A stretch of 10,028 nucleotides of DNA from Clostridia bacterium (GCA_900768535.1 CAAGDE010000006.1:1-10028); one strand, 5' to 3'; counted from the stretch's first letter, positions 1 to 7,286 are shown. Notes: generated from the letters alone by a model not told the origin. Made by a program: numbers and translations.

Positions 1-345
1 CGCACCGCCGCGATAGCAGTACCTCCCCGCATAGGCGTTCAGGGTGTCTCCGTGGACATAGAACCCGGCGGCAGTCAGCACGGCGCCGTCCGGCTGTTCG
101 GGAAAGAGCGGAAACGGGTCGCTCCACATCTTTCCCTGCAAGCCGTCCAGGGAGATCGCCGCCATGACGCACTGTCCGCGGTCGTCCTCGTTGACCTTTC
201 CGCTTGACCACATGGCATAGAGCCTACCCCGAAATTCCGCAATGCCCGCGTGGTGGCTGTAGGTTCTCCCGCCGGCTTCCGCACGGTAGATCAGGGTTTT
301 CTCTGCTTCAAGCGGCAGGATGCGCGCTGTTTGGTTGGTGATCAT
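1..345 (-). CDS. Sialidase-like (BNR/propeller) protein without signal peptide, N-terminal 115 residues, cut by window edge
   Basis: The frame is open from the ATG at 345 to base 1, so the C-terminus lies outside the window. The start is fixed by a GGGGGAG ribosome binding site and by an ATGA overlap with the stop of the nucleoside hydrolase gene. The protein begins MITNQTARILPLEAEKT with no hydrophobic segment, so it is predicted to be cytoplasmic. Residues about 30-58 contain HHAGIAEFRGRLYAMWSSG followed by VNEDDRGQ. This matches, nearly residue for residue, the HHPFVTFFQGRLWAFWSAG...LNEDDCGQ stretch of the lipoprotein that opens the same operon. That marks it as a member of the same five/six-bladed propeller family (annotated as exo-alpha-sialidase or BNR-repeat proteins). 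Catalytic activity cannot be judged from the fragment. It is the last visible gene of the operon. Confidence 0.8.
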   Translation of the reverse strand, partial: MITNQTARILPLEAEKTLIYRAEAGGRTYSHHAGIAEFRGRLYAMWSSGKVNEDDRGQCVMAAISLDGLQGKMWSDPFPLFPEQPDGAVLTAAGFYVHGDTLNAYAGRYCYRGGA

Positions 346-1238
346 GCGGTCTCCCCCGCTTTTCGGTTCCGGTCAATCGTCCCAAAAAACCGATCGAAAA
401 AAGCTTCTCCGCGGACATCCGTTGCAACCTCACAGCTTCCCGCTCCAGCGCAAAAACGGGTCATCCCACGCATCCCGTCCGGTGCGATGCCGATTTCCAC
501 CGTTCCTGTTTCATAGTCGCAAACGTTCTGTTCAAACAGGCAGACGGCAGCAAGCGGATCATGAAAGAGCATGGTCTGCTCCGGATCCTTTGCCCAGGTG
601 GCAGCAAAATCAGCTGTGGGTCCCAGATTTGTTTCCCGCAAATGCCGGATCACCTCTCCTGCAGGCATTCCCACCCGCCGGGTGACATCCAAACCATAAG
701 ACCGATGCGTGCTCATTGCCGTAGAATAAACGACCTCTGTTGCAACGGCATCACACTTTGCGTTCCACTCCGCCCGCGGTGCAGCAGGATCGAAGTTTCC
801 GCACATCAGAACCAGACCCCCCAGCAGCTCCGGGATCTCACGATCCATACAGAACAGTGCCGCTACATTCGTCATGGGACCAATGGCAAGCAGGGTCACC
901 TCCCCCGGATTGCTCCGGACGGTACGGCGCATAAAATCAATTGCCTCTCCGTCCGGAAACCGGTCACGATGCTTCCATTTTGTCAGCTTTTCAGCCTGCG
1001 GGGCATACGGCTGATACTGCCTGCCGAGAATCGGGCGAGCGATGCCGGGATAAATCGGAATCTCACTCCGCCCCTCAGCACAGCAGATCGCGCTTGCAAG
1101 CTCCGCGCGCAGAACCGGCTCTCCGCTGACCGTTGTAATGCCCAGCAGCTCGCACGCCGGCTCGCGCAGCAGGTAACTCAGCGCCAGCGCATCGTCAATG
1201 TCACTTCCGATATCGGTGTCAAGAATGATTTTTTTCAT
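342..1238 (-). CDS. Nucleoside hydrolase family protein (IU-nuclease fold)
   Basis: 298 residues, close to the usual 300-320 of inosine/uridine-preferring nucleoside hydrolases, which cleave the N-glycosidic bond of ribonucleosides using a Ca2+ held by an aspartate cluster. Visible family signatures in order: DTDIGSDIDDALAL (7-20, the metal-binding aspartate motif), LLAIGPMTNVA (116-126), EWN plus Asp163 (157-163), LDVT (183-186) and HDPLA (226-230, the catalytic-site His/Asp region). All key acidic positions are present, so it should be an active hydrolase. No signal peptide: cytoplasmic. Its ribosome binding site (CAGGAG) overlaps the stop of the solute-binding protein gene 8 nt upstream, and its TGA overlaps the next start, so translation is coupled on both sides. 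In a surface-glycan operon the true substrate may be a nucleoside, a sugar-nucleoside or another ribosyl/glycosyl compound; this is not resolved. Confidence 0.9.
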   Translation of the reverse strand: MKKIILDTDIGSDIDDALALSYLLREPACELLGITTVSGEPVLRAELASAICCAEGRSEIPIYPGIARPILGRQYQPYAPQAEKLTKWKHRDRFPDGEAIDFMRRTVRSNPGEVTLLAIGPMTNVAALFCMDREIPELLGGLVLMCGNFDPAAPRAEWNAKCDAVATEVVYSTAMSTHRSYGLDVTRRVGMPAGEVIRHLRETNLGPTADFAATWAKDPEQTMLFHDPLAAVCLFEQNVCDYETGTVEIGIAPDGMRGMTRFCAGAGSCEVATDVRGEAFFDRFFGTIDRNRKAGETA

Positions 1239-1246
1239 GAATTGGG

Positions 1247-2779
1247 TTACTCCTGTTTTTTGTTTGCCAGTTCCCGGAATTTTCCGTTGATTTTGTTCAG
1301 CGCCTCCGGGATGCCTTCCTCTGCGCCTGCCAGCGCACTGGAGACGGTGTTTGCCTTGTCGCGGATCATATTCCGGACCAGCGTGGTCCAGCCCACCTCG
1401 GTTGCCAATCCCTGATAGACCATGACGAAATTGGAGCTTTCGTAAATCAGCCGGAGCATTTCCGCGGACTGCGGGTTCTTCAGATACCGGTGCGGCAGAG
1501 TGGATTCAAAGTAGGCGGGATAAATGTTCCGGTACCCTTCATAAGCAAGGCTTTCGGTCACGGCACCGATCATTTCGCGGTCATCGGCAGCCACCGTGCG
1601 CGGAACTGCCAGCACCGTGACCTGATCCTGCACATTGGTATAGTACGACTGTTGCAGTTCGTCATACTTCGGCAGCGGGACAATGCTGAATTCAAAATCC
1701 AGTTTCTGCAAGCCGTTCTCGATTGCGTAGATCTTCATGTTTGCCATTGCGGTGTTCCCGCGACTGAAAACCTTGACAATCTCGGCATTGTCCGTGTTGT
1801 CCTGTCCGTAGGGGATGATGTAGGAGCCATCGCACCGATAGTACAGCTTCAGCACCTTGTCCACCATACCGGAAAGGCGCTCGGCGTTTGCCGTGTAGGT
1901 GTAGAAATTGTCATCGTCCTTTCCGATGACCCAGGAGCGGCAGCTGACCCAGTAGGAATCCACGCTGGTGCGCGCGCCGCTGAGGAAACCGTAGGCATCT
2001 TCCGCGTCCCGTTCCCCGATGTTGTTCAGGTCGCTGTAAAGGCCGCTGGCAAGCTCGTACTGATATTCCATCGTCCAGCGGTTTTCGTTGACCGCATCAA
2101 ACAGATTTTCCAGCCCGTTCGCCTCAAAGACCCGGTTGTTATAAACGGTGACATACATGAACCGGTAGAGGGAAAGCGCCGCCATGCCGGTTGCGGTATA
2201 CTGCGCCTGTCCGACAGACGCCACCTCGTTGTAGCCCTGCGACCAGTAATATTTCTCGGTATCCATCCAGTTCAGACGATTGAGGTCCAGGTAGTAGCCC
2301 TCCAGCGTTCCCGGCGCCACGGTGTAGTTCGGTGCCGTAACAATCTGATAGGAGCAAAGTCCGCCCATGATTTCCTGCTCCACCTTGCGGGCGATGGTGG
2401 CGTGTGTGTTCGTGCTGTCGTCCGCAATCATTGTCATTTCCAGCCGGACGTGCAGGTTCTCCTCAACGGCGGAATTTCTTCCGTATACCGCCTCTGGAAT
2501 GACGCCCTTGCTTTCCTTTGTCGCGTAAAACTCATCCCGCACGCCCTCCATGTCGCGGCAGACCATGGTCACCTTGCGGTCACCAAAGGTCAGTCCGTCC
2601 GGCAGACCGCTGGCGTAAGGGTCGGAGGATGACGGCTCCTCCGAAACGGATCCCTGTGAGCCGCCGGTTGTTCCCGGAGCGGGCTTGTCCTCTCCCTTAC
2701 ATCCCGCAAAAATTCCACCGCAGAGCAGCAGCGCCAGTGCGGAACAGCCGATGCGGGCAAACCACTCTTTGTTTTTCAT
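1247..2779 (-). CDS. Extracellular solute-binding lipoprotein (ABC-transporter type, family 1-like)
   Basis: 510 residues. Residues 1-27 form a lipoprotein signal: a basic N-terminus, a hydrophobic core and a lipobox IFAGC with the lipidated Cys at 27. A Gly/Ser/Pro-rich tether (about 28-58) follows, then a large periplasmic-binding-protein-like body. Long binding proteins of this size with many Tyr/Trp residues are typical of Clostridia carbohydrate importers; the family call rests on overall style (YSQ/YYTNV-type segments, VPLPKYDE near 370) rather than on one diagnostic motif. It would sit on the outer face of the membrane and deliver a ligand to a permease pair. No permease or ATPase gene occurs in the window; they may lie beyond the left edge or elsewhere. 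The start overlaps the stop of the anchored beta-sandwich gene (ATGA, 2776-2779), with AAGGAAG as the ribosome binding site. Confidence 0.85.
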   Translation of the reverse strand: MKNKEWFARIGCSALALLLCGGIFAGCKGEDKPAPGTTGGSQGSVSEEPSSSDPYASGLPDGLTFGDRKVTMVCRDMEGVRDEFYATKESKGVIPEAVYGRNSAVEENLHVRLEMTMIADDSTNTHATIARKVEQEIMGGLCSYQIVTAPNYTVAPGTLEGYYLDLNRLNWMDTEKYYWSQGYNEVASVGQAQYTATGMAALSLYRFMYVTVYNNRVFEANGLENLFDAVNENRWTMEYQYELASGLYSDLNNIGERDAEDAYGFLSGARTSVDSYWVSCRSWVIGKDDDNFYTYTANAERLSGMVDKVLKLYYRCDGSYIIPYGQDNTDNAEIVKVFSRGNTAMANMKIYAIENGLQKLDFEFSIVPLPKYDELQQSYYTNVQDQVTVLAVPRTVAADDREMIGAVTESLAYEGYRNIYPAYFESTLPHRYLKNPQSAEMLRLIYESSNFVMVYQGLATEVGWTTLVRNMIRDKANTVSSALAGAEEGIPEALNKINGKFRELANKKQE

Positions 2780-3807
2780 CTTTCTTCCTTTCTCTTAGCA
2801 AGCACCGTTGCACCTGCCGCAATGAACAGGATCGGCAAAACGCCGATCACACCGGACGCGCAGCCGGCAGAGGGCTTTTCCGCCGCACCGGTGGTTTCCC
2901 CTGCCGGAGTCTCCTGCGAACCGGTCGGGTTCTCACTCGGCTGTTCGGGCGCCGTGGTGGGTGCTTCGGTCGGTGCCTGGGTCGGCGCGTCCGTCGGGGC
3001 ATCCGTTACGGGCGGGGCTTCGGTATCCGGCTCCGGAATCGGATCCACATCTCCGATTACCTTACCGGGGTCCGCGTCTCCCGTGCCTGACCAAACCGTC
3101 AGATTGTCAATCTCCAGCGTGGAATTCTGCCGCAGGATGAAAAACGGCTTTGCGCTCGGATAGGTCAGATGCTCCTTTGCAATCATAAAGATCTGGTTAC
3201 CGTCAAAGTAAAACCGGACAAAATCCAATCCAACCTTGATTGTAACGTTCACCTTGCTCTCGCCGATGGTATAGCCGGCTTCATAGACCTTTTTGGTGGT
3301 GCTTCCTCCGCCATTGACATTCTTTCCTTCGGCATCATAGTTGTTGACGTACATCAGAACAGCCCCTTCCCCGCTGGAAGGAATGTTCATCTGAAAGTAG
3401 GTTCCCCGGCTCCATTTATCGGCAGTGTTGATGCCCATACCAAGCAGGACTGCGCCGTTGAAGGTGCTTTCCGTCAAATACAGGTCAGCGGAAATTGTGT
3501 AAAAGTCCAAGCCTTCCGGAAGCGCTTCAATGTCCAGCACCGTATTCTTGGTCGCCGCAAAACGGACTCTTCCGGTCTCGGCATTCCACTCATATGTTGC
3601 CTCACCGAAGCCGACTCTGAAGTTTTTGGAGAAGTCCCCGGCAGCCGTCAGAAGGGTTTCGTTCAGAAGAACGGTTCCCTTCGGATAGTAGACCGGCTTG
3701 GGTGCCTCCGGGGCATCGGTATCCTCAGCCGCTGCCGGCAGAGCCGCAAGCGCACAGGTGAACAGCAGGGCAACCAGGGACAGAATTGCAAACAGACGCT
3801 TTTTCAT
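2776..3807 (-). CDS. Secreted beta-sandwich (concanavalin/LamG-like) protein with Pro/Thr linker and C-terminal membrane tail
   Basis: 343 residues. Signal peptide about 1-28 (KKR start, hydrophobic core, cleavage near AAA-ED). Residues 40-247 are a predicted jelly-roll domain ending in STLEIDNLTVW, the DNxxV strand typical of LamG/DUF1080-like lectin folds. This domain is a paralogue of residues 32-239 of the 375-residue protein upstream; STFNGAVLLGMGINTAD is identical in both. Residues 255-313 are a linker with repeated TDAP/TQAP/TEAP units. The tail is SAGCASG, a hydrophobic helix (about 319-337), then KRKEER: the small-residue/Cys motif plus helix plus basic end resembles cysteine-type sorting tails (MYXO-CTERM or Synerg-CTERM layout). 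No LPxTG motif. Likely role: surface-anchored carbohydrate binding; enzymatic activity cannot be excluded. AAGGAGAAC lies upstream of the start. Confidence 0.85.
   Translation of the reverse strand: MKKRLFAILSLVALLFTCALAALPAAAEDTDAPEAPKPVYYPKGTVLLNETLLTAAGDFSKNFRVGFGEATYEWNAETGRVRFAATKNTVLDIEALPEGLDFYTISADLYLTESTFNGAVLLGMGINTADKWSRGTYFQMNIPSSGEGAVLMYVNNYDAEGKNVNGGGSTTKKVYEAGYTIGESKVNVTIKVGLDFVRFYFDGNQIFMIAKEHLTYPSAKPFFILRQNSTLEIDNLTVWSGTGDADPGKVIGDVDPIPEPDTEAPPVTDAPTDAPTQAPTEAPTTAPEQPSENPTGSQETPAGETTGAAEKPSAGCASGVIGVLPILFIAAGATVLAKRKEER
3067..3690 (-). repeat. Beta-sandwich domain, copy B of a tandem gene duplication
   Basis: This stretch encodes residues 40-247 of the anchored protein and is homologous along its length to 4397-5020. 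The two copies keep long identical protein runs (TKNTVLDIEA, STFNGAVLLGMGINTAD, STLEIDNLTVW) and visibly similar DNA, for example around 3421-3470 versus 4741-4790. The flanking parts of the two genes are unrelated, so only signal-peptide layout and this domain were kept. Confidence 0.9.
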
Positions 3808-3829
3808 AATTATGTTCTCCTTTTCGTTT

Positions 3830-3967
3830 TCAGATGATTTCCAGCTTGTCGTTCCAATAAACCGATTCTCCGTGGGATGCGTTCGCTTCCGACAGCGTCA
3901 GAATGTCCGCCTCGCACAGCGGCAGTATCGTTGCCAGCGGCGCCAGGTATCTTTTTGCTTGCTTCAT
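3830..3967 (-). CDS. 45-residue peptide of unknown function inside the operon
   Basis: Forty-five codons plus TGA, sitting exactly in the gap between the two beta-sandwich genes. The ATG at 3967 is preceded by GGAGGAAGG (3972-3980), with the GGAGG core 8 nt from the start, one of the strongest ribosome binding sites in the window. The gap to the upstream stop is 18 nt and to the downstream start 22 nt. The peptide starts MKQAKRYLAPLATILPL, continues CEADILTLSEANASHGES and ends VYWNDKLEII. There is no signal peptide; one Cys (18). From memory, Clostridia genomes hold many short peptides with the pattern Y-x-x-P near the start and a D-I-(L/I)-T-x-S core, usually left as hypothetical; this one fits that pattern, but I cannot verify it here. 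Function unknown; a signalling or modified peptide, or an assembly partner of its neighbours, are possibilities only. Confidence 0.75.
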   Translation of the reverse strand: MKQAKRYLAPLATILPLCEADILTLSEANASHGESVYWNDKLEII

Positions 3968-3971
3968 TTTT

Positions 3972-3980
3972 CCTTCCTCC
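3972..3980 (-). promoter_or_regulatory. Strong ribosome binding site of the 45-residue peptide gene
   Basis: On the minus strand this reads GGAGGAAGG, 4 nt from the ATG at its near end and 8 nt from the GGAGG core. It supports translation of an ORF that would otherwise be dismissed as too short. Confidence 0.75.
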
Positions 3981-3985
3981 TCGCG

Positions 3986-5113
3986 TCAGTCGACAGTGCC
4001 GACCGTAAATACGGTACACGGAACATACTGTCCGGGTGCTCCGGCAGCAGGCCGTACATATTCGGAAACGATGAATTCCGGCTTCTCCGATTCCGGAATT
4101 CCGCGCACCGTCAGTGCGATAAACCATTTGCCCTCCGGTGCCGGGACAGATACCGTCTGCCCGTCCGCCTCGGTGACAAGCACGGAGCTGTATGCGGTGG
4201 AAACGTCTCCGGTCGGGAATCGGTAGGTCCGGCCTCCCACCTTCACAACCACATCAAAGCCGGCAGCCGCCCATTCCAGCGAATCCACCGTGGCAAGCAG
4301 ACGGACGTCGTACAGGCGGGCGCCCTCCGATTCATAAACCGTTCTGGTCTGATAGCTCTGCAGTGCAATCGGTGTTCCGTTTGCCGCCGTCTTTTCCGGG
4401 TTTGCATCCTTCGTGCCCGCCCAAACCGTCAGATTGTCGATCTCCAGCGTGGAGTTCGTCCGCAGGATGAAAAACGGATTGGCGTCCGGATACGCCAGGG
4501 AACTGCGGTCAAGCGTTCTGTAAAGGGTTCCGTCATAGAAGAAGGTCACCTTTTCCGTGCTGACCTGAATCATCACATTGACGTGGCTTTCTCCGATTTT
4601 GTAACCGGCTTCGTAGACCTTTTTCGTGGAGCTTCCACCGCCGGTGTTCTGATTCCCGGACTGATCGAAATTATTAATGTGCATCACTACGTCGCCGGTT
4701 CCGCTGGACGGAATGTTCATTTGGAAGTATGCGCTTCTGCTCCATGCGTCGGCAGTGTTGATGCCCATACCAAGCAGAACCGCACCGTTAAAGGTGCTTT
4801 CCGTCAGGTACAGATCGGCAGAAACCGTGTACTCCGCCGGCAGATTCGGGATGGCTTCGATGTCCAGCACGGTGTTCTTTGTGGACTTGACGCAGACTCT
4901 TCCGGTTTCCGCATTCCACCCGTAGGTTGCGGTACCTGCGCCGACCTTGAAGTTCTTACTGAAATCCGCAGCGGCAGTCAGGCGCGCTTCATCCAGGAGC
5001 ACCGTTCCCTCCGGATACCGAACGGCTTCGGGTGCTTCGGCAGATGCCGGAAAGACGGTTGCCGTTACCAGAATCGCAGCCAGCAACAGCAAGGGGAAAA
5101 TACGCGTTTTCAT
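3986..5113 (-). CDS. Secreted beta-sandwich (concanavalin/LamG-like) protein with C-terminal Ig-like domain
   Basis: 375 residues. Signal peptide 1-25 (MKTRIFPLLLLAAILV core, cleavage near ASA-EA). Residues 32-239 are the jelly-roll domain shared with the anchored paralogue, again ending in STLEIDNLTVW. Residues about 253-353 are a second beta domain with LYDVRLLATVDSLEWAAAGFDV, a late GKWFIALTVRGIP and FIVSEYV. That pattern (RxxATVDSL...GFxV...GIP) recurs as a C-terminal module in Clostridia surface proteins. There is no linker, anchor helix or sorting tail, so this copy should be released or held non-covalently, unlike its sibling. The start has GAGG 9 nt upstream and the lipoprotein stop lies 20 nt before the gene. 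Likely a secreted carbohydrate- or surface-binding protein; substrate unknown. Confidence 0.85.
   Translation of the reverse strand: MKTRIFPLLLLAAILVTATVFPASAEAPEAVRYPEGTVLLDEARLTAAADFSKNFKVGAGTATYGWNAETGRVCVKSTKNTVLDIEAIPNLPAEYTVSADLYLTESTFNGAVLLGMGINTADAWSRSAYFQMNIPSSGTGDVVMHINNFDQSGNQNTGGGSSTKKVYEAGYKIGESHVNVMIQVSTEKVTFFYDGTLYRTLDRSSLAYPDANPFFILRTNSTLEIDNLTVWAGTKDANPEKTAANGTPIALQSYQTRTVYESEGARLYDVRLLATVDSLEWAAAGFDVVVKVGGRTYRFPTGDVSTAYSSVLVTEADGQTVSVPAPEGKWFIALTVRGIPESEKPEFIVSEYVRPAAGAPGQYVPCTVFTVGTVD
4397..5020 (-). repeat. Beta-sandwich domain, copy A of a tandem gene duplication
   Basis: This stretch encodes residues 32-239 of the 375-residue secreted protein and is the partner of 3067-3690. 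Differences concentrate in the loop after NIPSSG and in the segment before SLAYPDANPFFILR, which are candidate ligand-facing loops. Confidence 0.9.
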
Positions 5114-5133
5114 GAAATCATCCTCTCTTTCTT

Positions 5134-7128
5134 TTATTTGATATCGGATAACGGGACGCGAAGAATTTCCAGGCTTTCCTTTCCTAATGAATAAATGACA
5201 TAGAGGTATGTATCATCGGTGCAGGAGGTCATATATCCGTAAGTGCCGTTCTTGTACATTCCGTCGGGACGCATTTGCCGGTACGGTGCGGTAGCAAGCG
5301 TGTACCAATGGTCGAAAAGCATACCGTCGGTTGAGGTCTGGAGTACGATCTCCGAGCGGCTGCGGGAAATTCCACCGAGGTAGTAATACCTGCCGTCCGG
5401 AAGTCTGCCGAACTCGAATTTGTTGGAGGTATCCGGAAACGCAGTCGGATACATTCCTGTCCAGGTGCTTCCGTTGTCATAGCTTGCGGCGGCATACAGG
5501 TATTGGTCGTTTGTCCGGCTGAGGAGATAAATAACGCCGTCTGCGGTCTGATAGAAGCCTGATTCCGTGATCAGCTTCGGCTTACCGACCCCGCTTCCGT
5601 AGCCCAGGCGGATGTTTTCCCATGTGCCGACGGCTGACGGATCATCCGACCAGGAGAGCGAGCCGTAACCCGCCCAGAGCAGTCTGCCGGAGATCAGGGC
5701 TTCGGGGCTGAGGTTGCCGCCATAGATCGTTCCCATCGATACCGGCTCCGTCCAGTGTTCCCCGTCCGCCGTTTCGGTGTAAAACACCCCCTTCTGCCGC
5801 CGCACCGAATCCGCATCCAGCGGGCGAAGCGGCGTCCCGTCCGGGTTCTTCCGCAATGTTGACGGTTCATATTCGTAGGACTGCCAGAACACCCGCAGTT
5901 TTCCGTCCGCTACATAGCACCCCTTGCAGAAGCAGACCAACTCCGATGCTTCGCCGGGAATGCTGTCAACCAGGACCGACACCTCCCAATCCCGGAAATT
6001 CTCCGAGGATGCCATCATGATGCGCTGTCCGCAGTCGTCCTCGTTCAGATGTCCCGCCGACCAGAACGCCCACAGCCGCCCCTGAAAGAACGTCACAAAC
6101 GGATGATGGTTGTAGTACCAGTCCCCGTTCGGCGTAAAAATGCGGGCACGCTCAATGTTCAGCTTGCTTTCCCGCACGGTGTATTCCGGATCGCTCCGGA
6201 TACTGCTGATATATTCCACAGCTTCCTCCTTTCCATAATCATGCATCAGGCCGTAATCCTCCGCAATCCGGATATCCTCCCGGAACAGGAAGGTATCCAG
6301 CCGTCCGCACAGTGCCGTGACTGCTTTTTCCGTTCCCGCATCGCTGCCACCGACAAGAACAATCCGTCCTCCGACCGCTTCAATCGCCCAGTCCAGCGCC
6401 GAATCCAGTGTTTCCTGCACCTGCCGGCTTTCCGTTCTTCCCGTCCTTCCGATCAGAATTTCATTCGGAACAGGCGCCGCGGAGGTACCGACCACAGCCG
6501 GACGGTAACCGGTTTTCTGCTCGATTGCCGCCTGTAATGTTGCGGCGGACGCGGCGGAACCGTCGCCGGCAACAATCACATACCCGCCCTCACGCAGAGA
6601 CGCAAAGGATACGCTGCCGGGATAGACCCGATCCAGCACCGCAGGAACCGTCAGCGTGTCCCCCTCGACAAGGAACAACCCCGCCAGCGTTTCCACCGCC
6701 GCGCTGACCGATTGGGTACTCAGCCCCCACAAAAAGAGCCGCCCGTCCTTCTGCCGGATGATGTAGTCCCGCAAGCCGGAAAGCAGACTTTCGTCCGCCC
6801 CGTCCGAGCGGTTGGTTCTCCCCAGCAGAATTTCATGCGCCACCGGCTCGTACCGGTCCGGTACAACCTGCAGATTCACCCCCGTCAGTGTCCGGAGTTT
6901 TGCCGCAAGCGCATAGCCGACATCAAACATAGCGTCCTCACTCTGTGGCACAACAATCCGGTAATCCGAGCTGCCGCCGCGGATCAGAATGAGCCTCGGC
7001 TCCGGAGCATCGGTCTCCGCCCCAGTTGCCGCTCCCCCGCCGGATGTTCCGGAGCAGGCGGCAAGCAAAAACAGGAGCAGTGACAGCAAAGTCAACAGCC
7101 AGCGATACCGTTTTTTTCGTTTGGTCAT
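5134..7128 (-). CDS. Sialidase-like propeller lipoprotein with duplicated N-terminal domain
   Basis: 664 residues from the ATG at 7128, chosen over an in-frame ATG 20 codons earlier because AAGGGGGAT precedes it and it begins a normal lipoprotein signal (TKRKKRYRW, hydrophobic core, LAAC lipobox, Cys25). Two related modules follow: about 47-160 with YRIVVPQ and EILLGRTNR, and about 180-280 with YVIVAGDG and EILIGRTGR. The EILxGxTxR signature is common in N-terminal non-catalytic domains of Clostridia glycosidases. Residues about 325-664 are a propeller: NHHPFVTFFQGRLWAFWSAG, an NEDD motif, several GRL/GKL blades and one perfect Asp-box, SYDNGSTW (549-556). No FRIP motif or clear Arg triad of true sialidases is seen, so the substrate is open. 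First gene of the operon; it would act at the outer membrane face. Confidence 0.85.
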   Translation of the reverse strand: MTKRKKRYRWLLTLLSLLLFLLAACSGTSGGGAATGAETDAPEPRLILIRGGSSDYRIVVPQSEDAMFDVGYALAAKLRTLTGVNLQVVPDRYEPVAHEILLGRTNRSDGADESLLSGLRDYIIRQKDGRLFLWGLSTQSVSAAVETLAGLFLVEGDTLTVPAVLDRVYPGSVSFASLREGGYVIVAGDGSAASAATLQAAIEQKTGYRPAVVGTSAAPVPNEILIGRTGRTESRQVQETLDSALDWAIEAVGGRIVLVGGSDAGTEKAVTALCGRLDTFLFREDIRIAEDYGLMHDYGKEEAVEYISSIRSDPEYTVRESKLNIERARIFTPNGDWYYNHHPFVTFFQGRLWAFWSAGHLNEDDCGQRIMMASSENFRDWEVSVLVDSIPGEASELVCFCKGCYVADGKLRVFWQSYEYEPSTLRKNPDGTPLRPLDADSVRRQKGVFYTETADGEHWTEPVSMGTIYGGNLSPEALISGRLLWAGYGSLSWSDDPSAVGTWENIRLGYGSGVGKPKLITESGFYQTADGVIYLLSRTNDQYLYAAASYDNGSTWTGMYPTAFPDTSNKFEFGRLPDGRYYYLGGISRSRSEIVLQTSTDGMLFDHWYTLATAPYRQMRPDGMYKNGTYGYMTSCTDDTYLYVIYSLGKESLEILRVPLSDIK

Positions 7129-7242
7129 CGTCAAAATCCCCCTTTCGCCATTATGATAACACAAAAAACTCATACATAATAGAATCAATCAGGCTACTTT
7201 TTGTATTTTTCGGTCTTTTCTCACAGAAAAAGCAAAAAAGGA
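7129..7242. promoter_or_regulatory. Divergent intergenic region, likely site of AraC-type control
   Basis: AT-rich spacer between the regulator and the operon. On the minus strand a TATCATAAT segment (7151-7159 region, part of the short palindrome TTATGATAA) could be a -10 for the operon, but no convincing -35 is seen 17 nt upstream, as expected for an activator-dependent promoter. No clear direct repeats for AraC binding could be picked out by eye. Confidence 0.4.
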
Positions 7243-7271
7243 TAGACAACGCAGAAGAAATATGTTATAAT
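7243..7271 (+). promoter_or_regulatory. Sigma-A-type promoter of the AraC-family gene
   Basis: TAGACA (7243-7248), a 17-nt spacer and TATAAT (7266-7271), with TGT immediately before the -10 giving an extended -10 element. It lies about 28 nt before the start codon and faces away from the big operon. Confidence 0.8.
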
Positions 7272-7286
7272 AAAAGCACAAAAAAC

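Noticed and set aside
561..1415. Plus-strand ORF of 284 codons opposite the nucleoside hydrolase
   Set aside because: The minus strand carries all catalytic signatures; the plus frame is Arg/Cys/Pro-rich noise.
1490..2632. Plus-strand ORF of 380 codons opposite the solute-binding protein
   Set aside because: Antisense shadow of a gene with a clear lipoprotein signal; its translation (VIVLSDDPG, HRPAVFVDRI style) shows no domain.
2940..3020. Tandem DNA repeat in the Pro/Thr linker
   Set aside because: The repetition is at the amino-acid level (TDAP, TQAP, TEAP) with varied codons; an ordinary linker and not a satellite or CRISPR.
3698..5194. Long plus-strand ORF of 498 codons opposite the duplicated lectin-like genes
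   Set aside because: It mirrors the codon pattern of the strong minus-strand genes, has low-complexity Arg/Ser-rich composition and no ribosome binding site or family motif.
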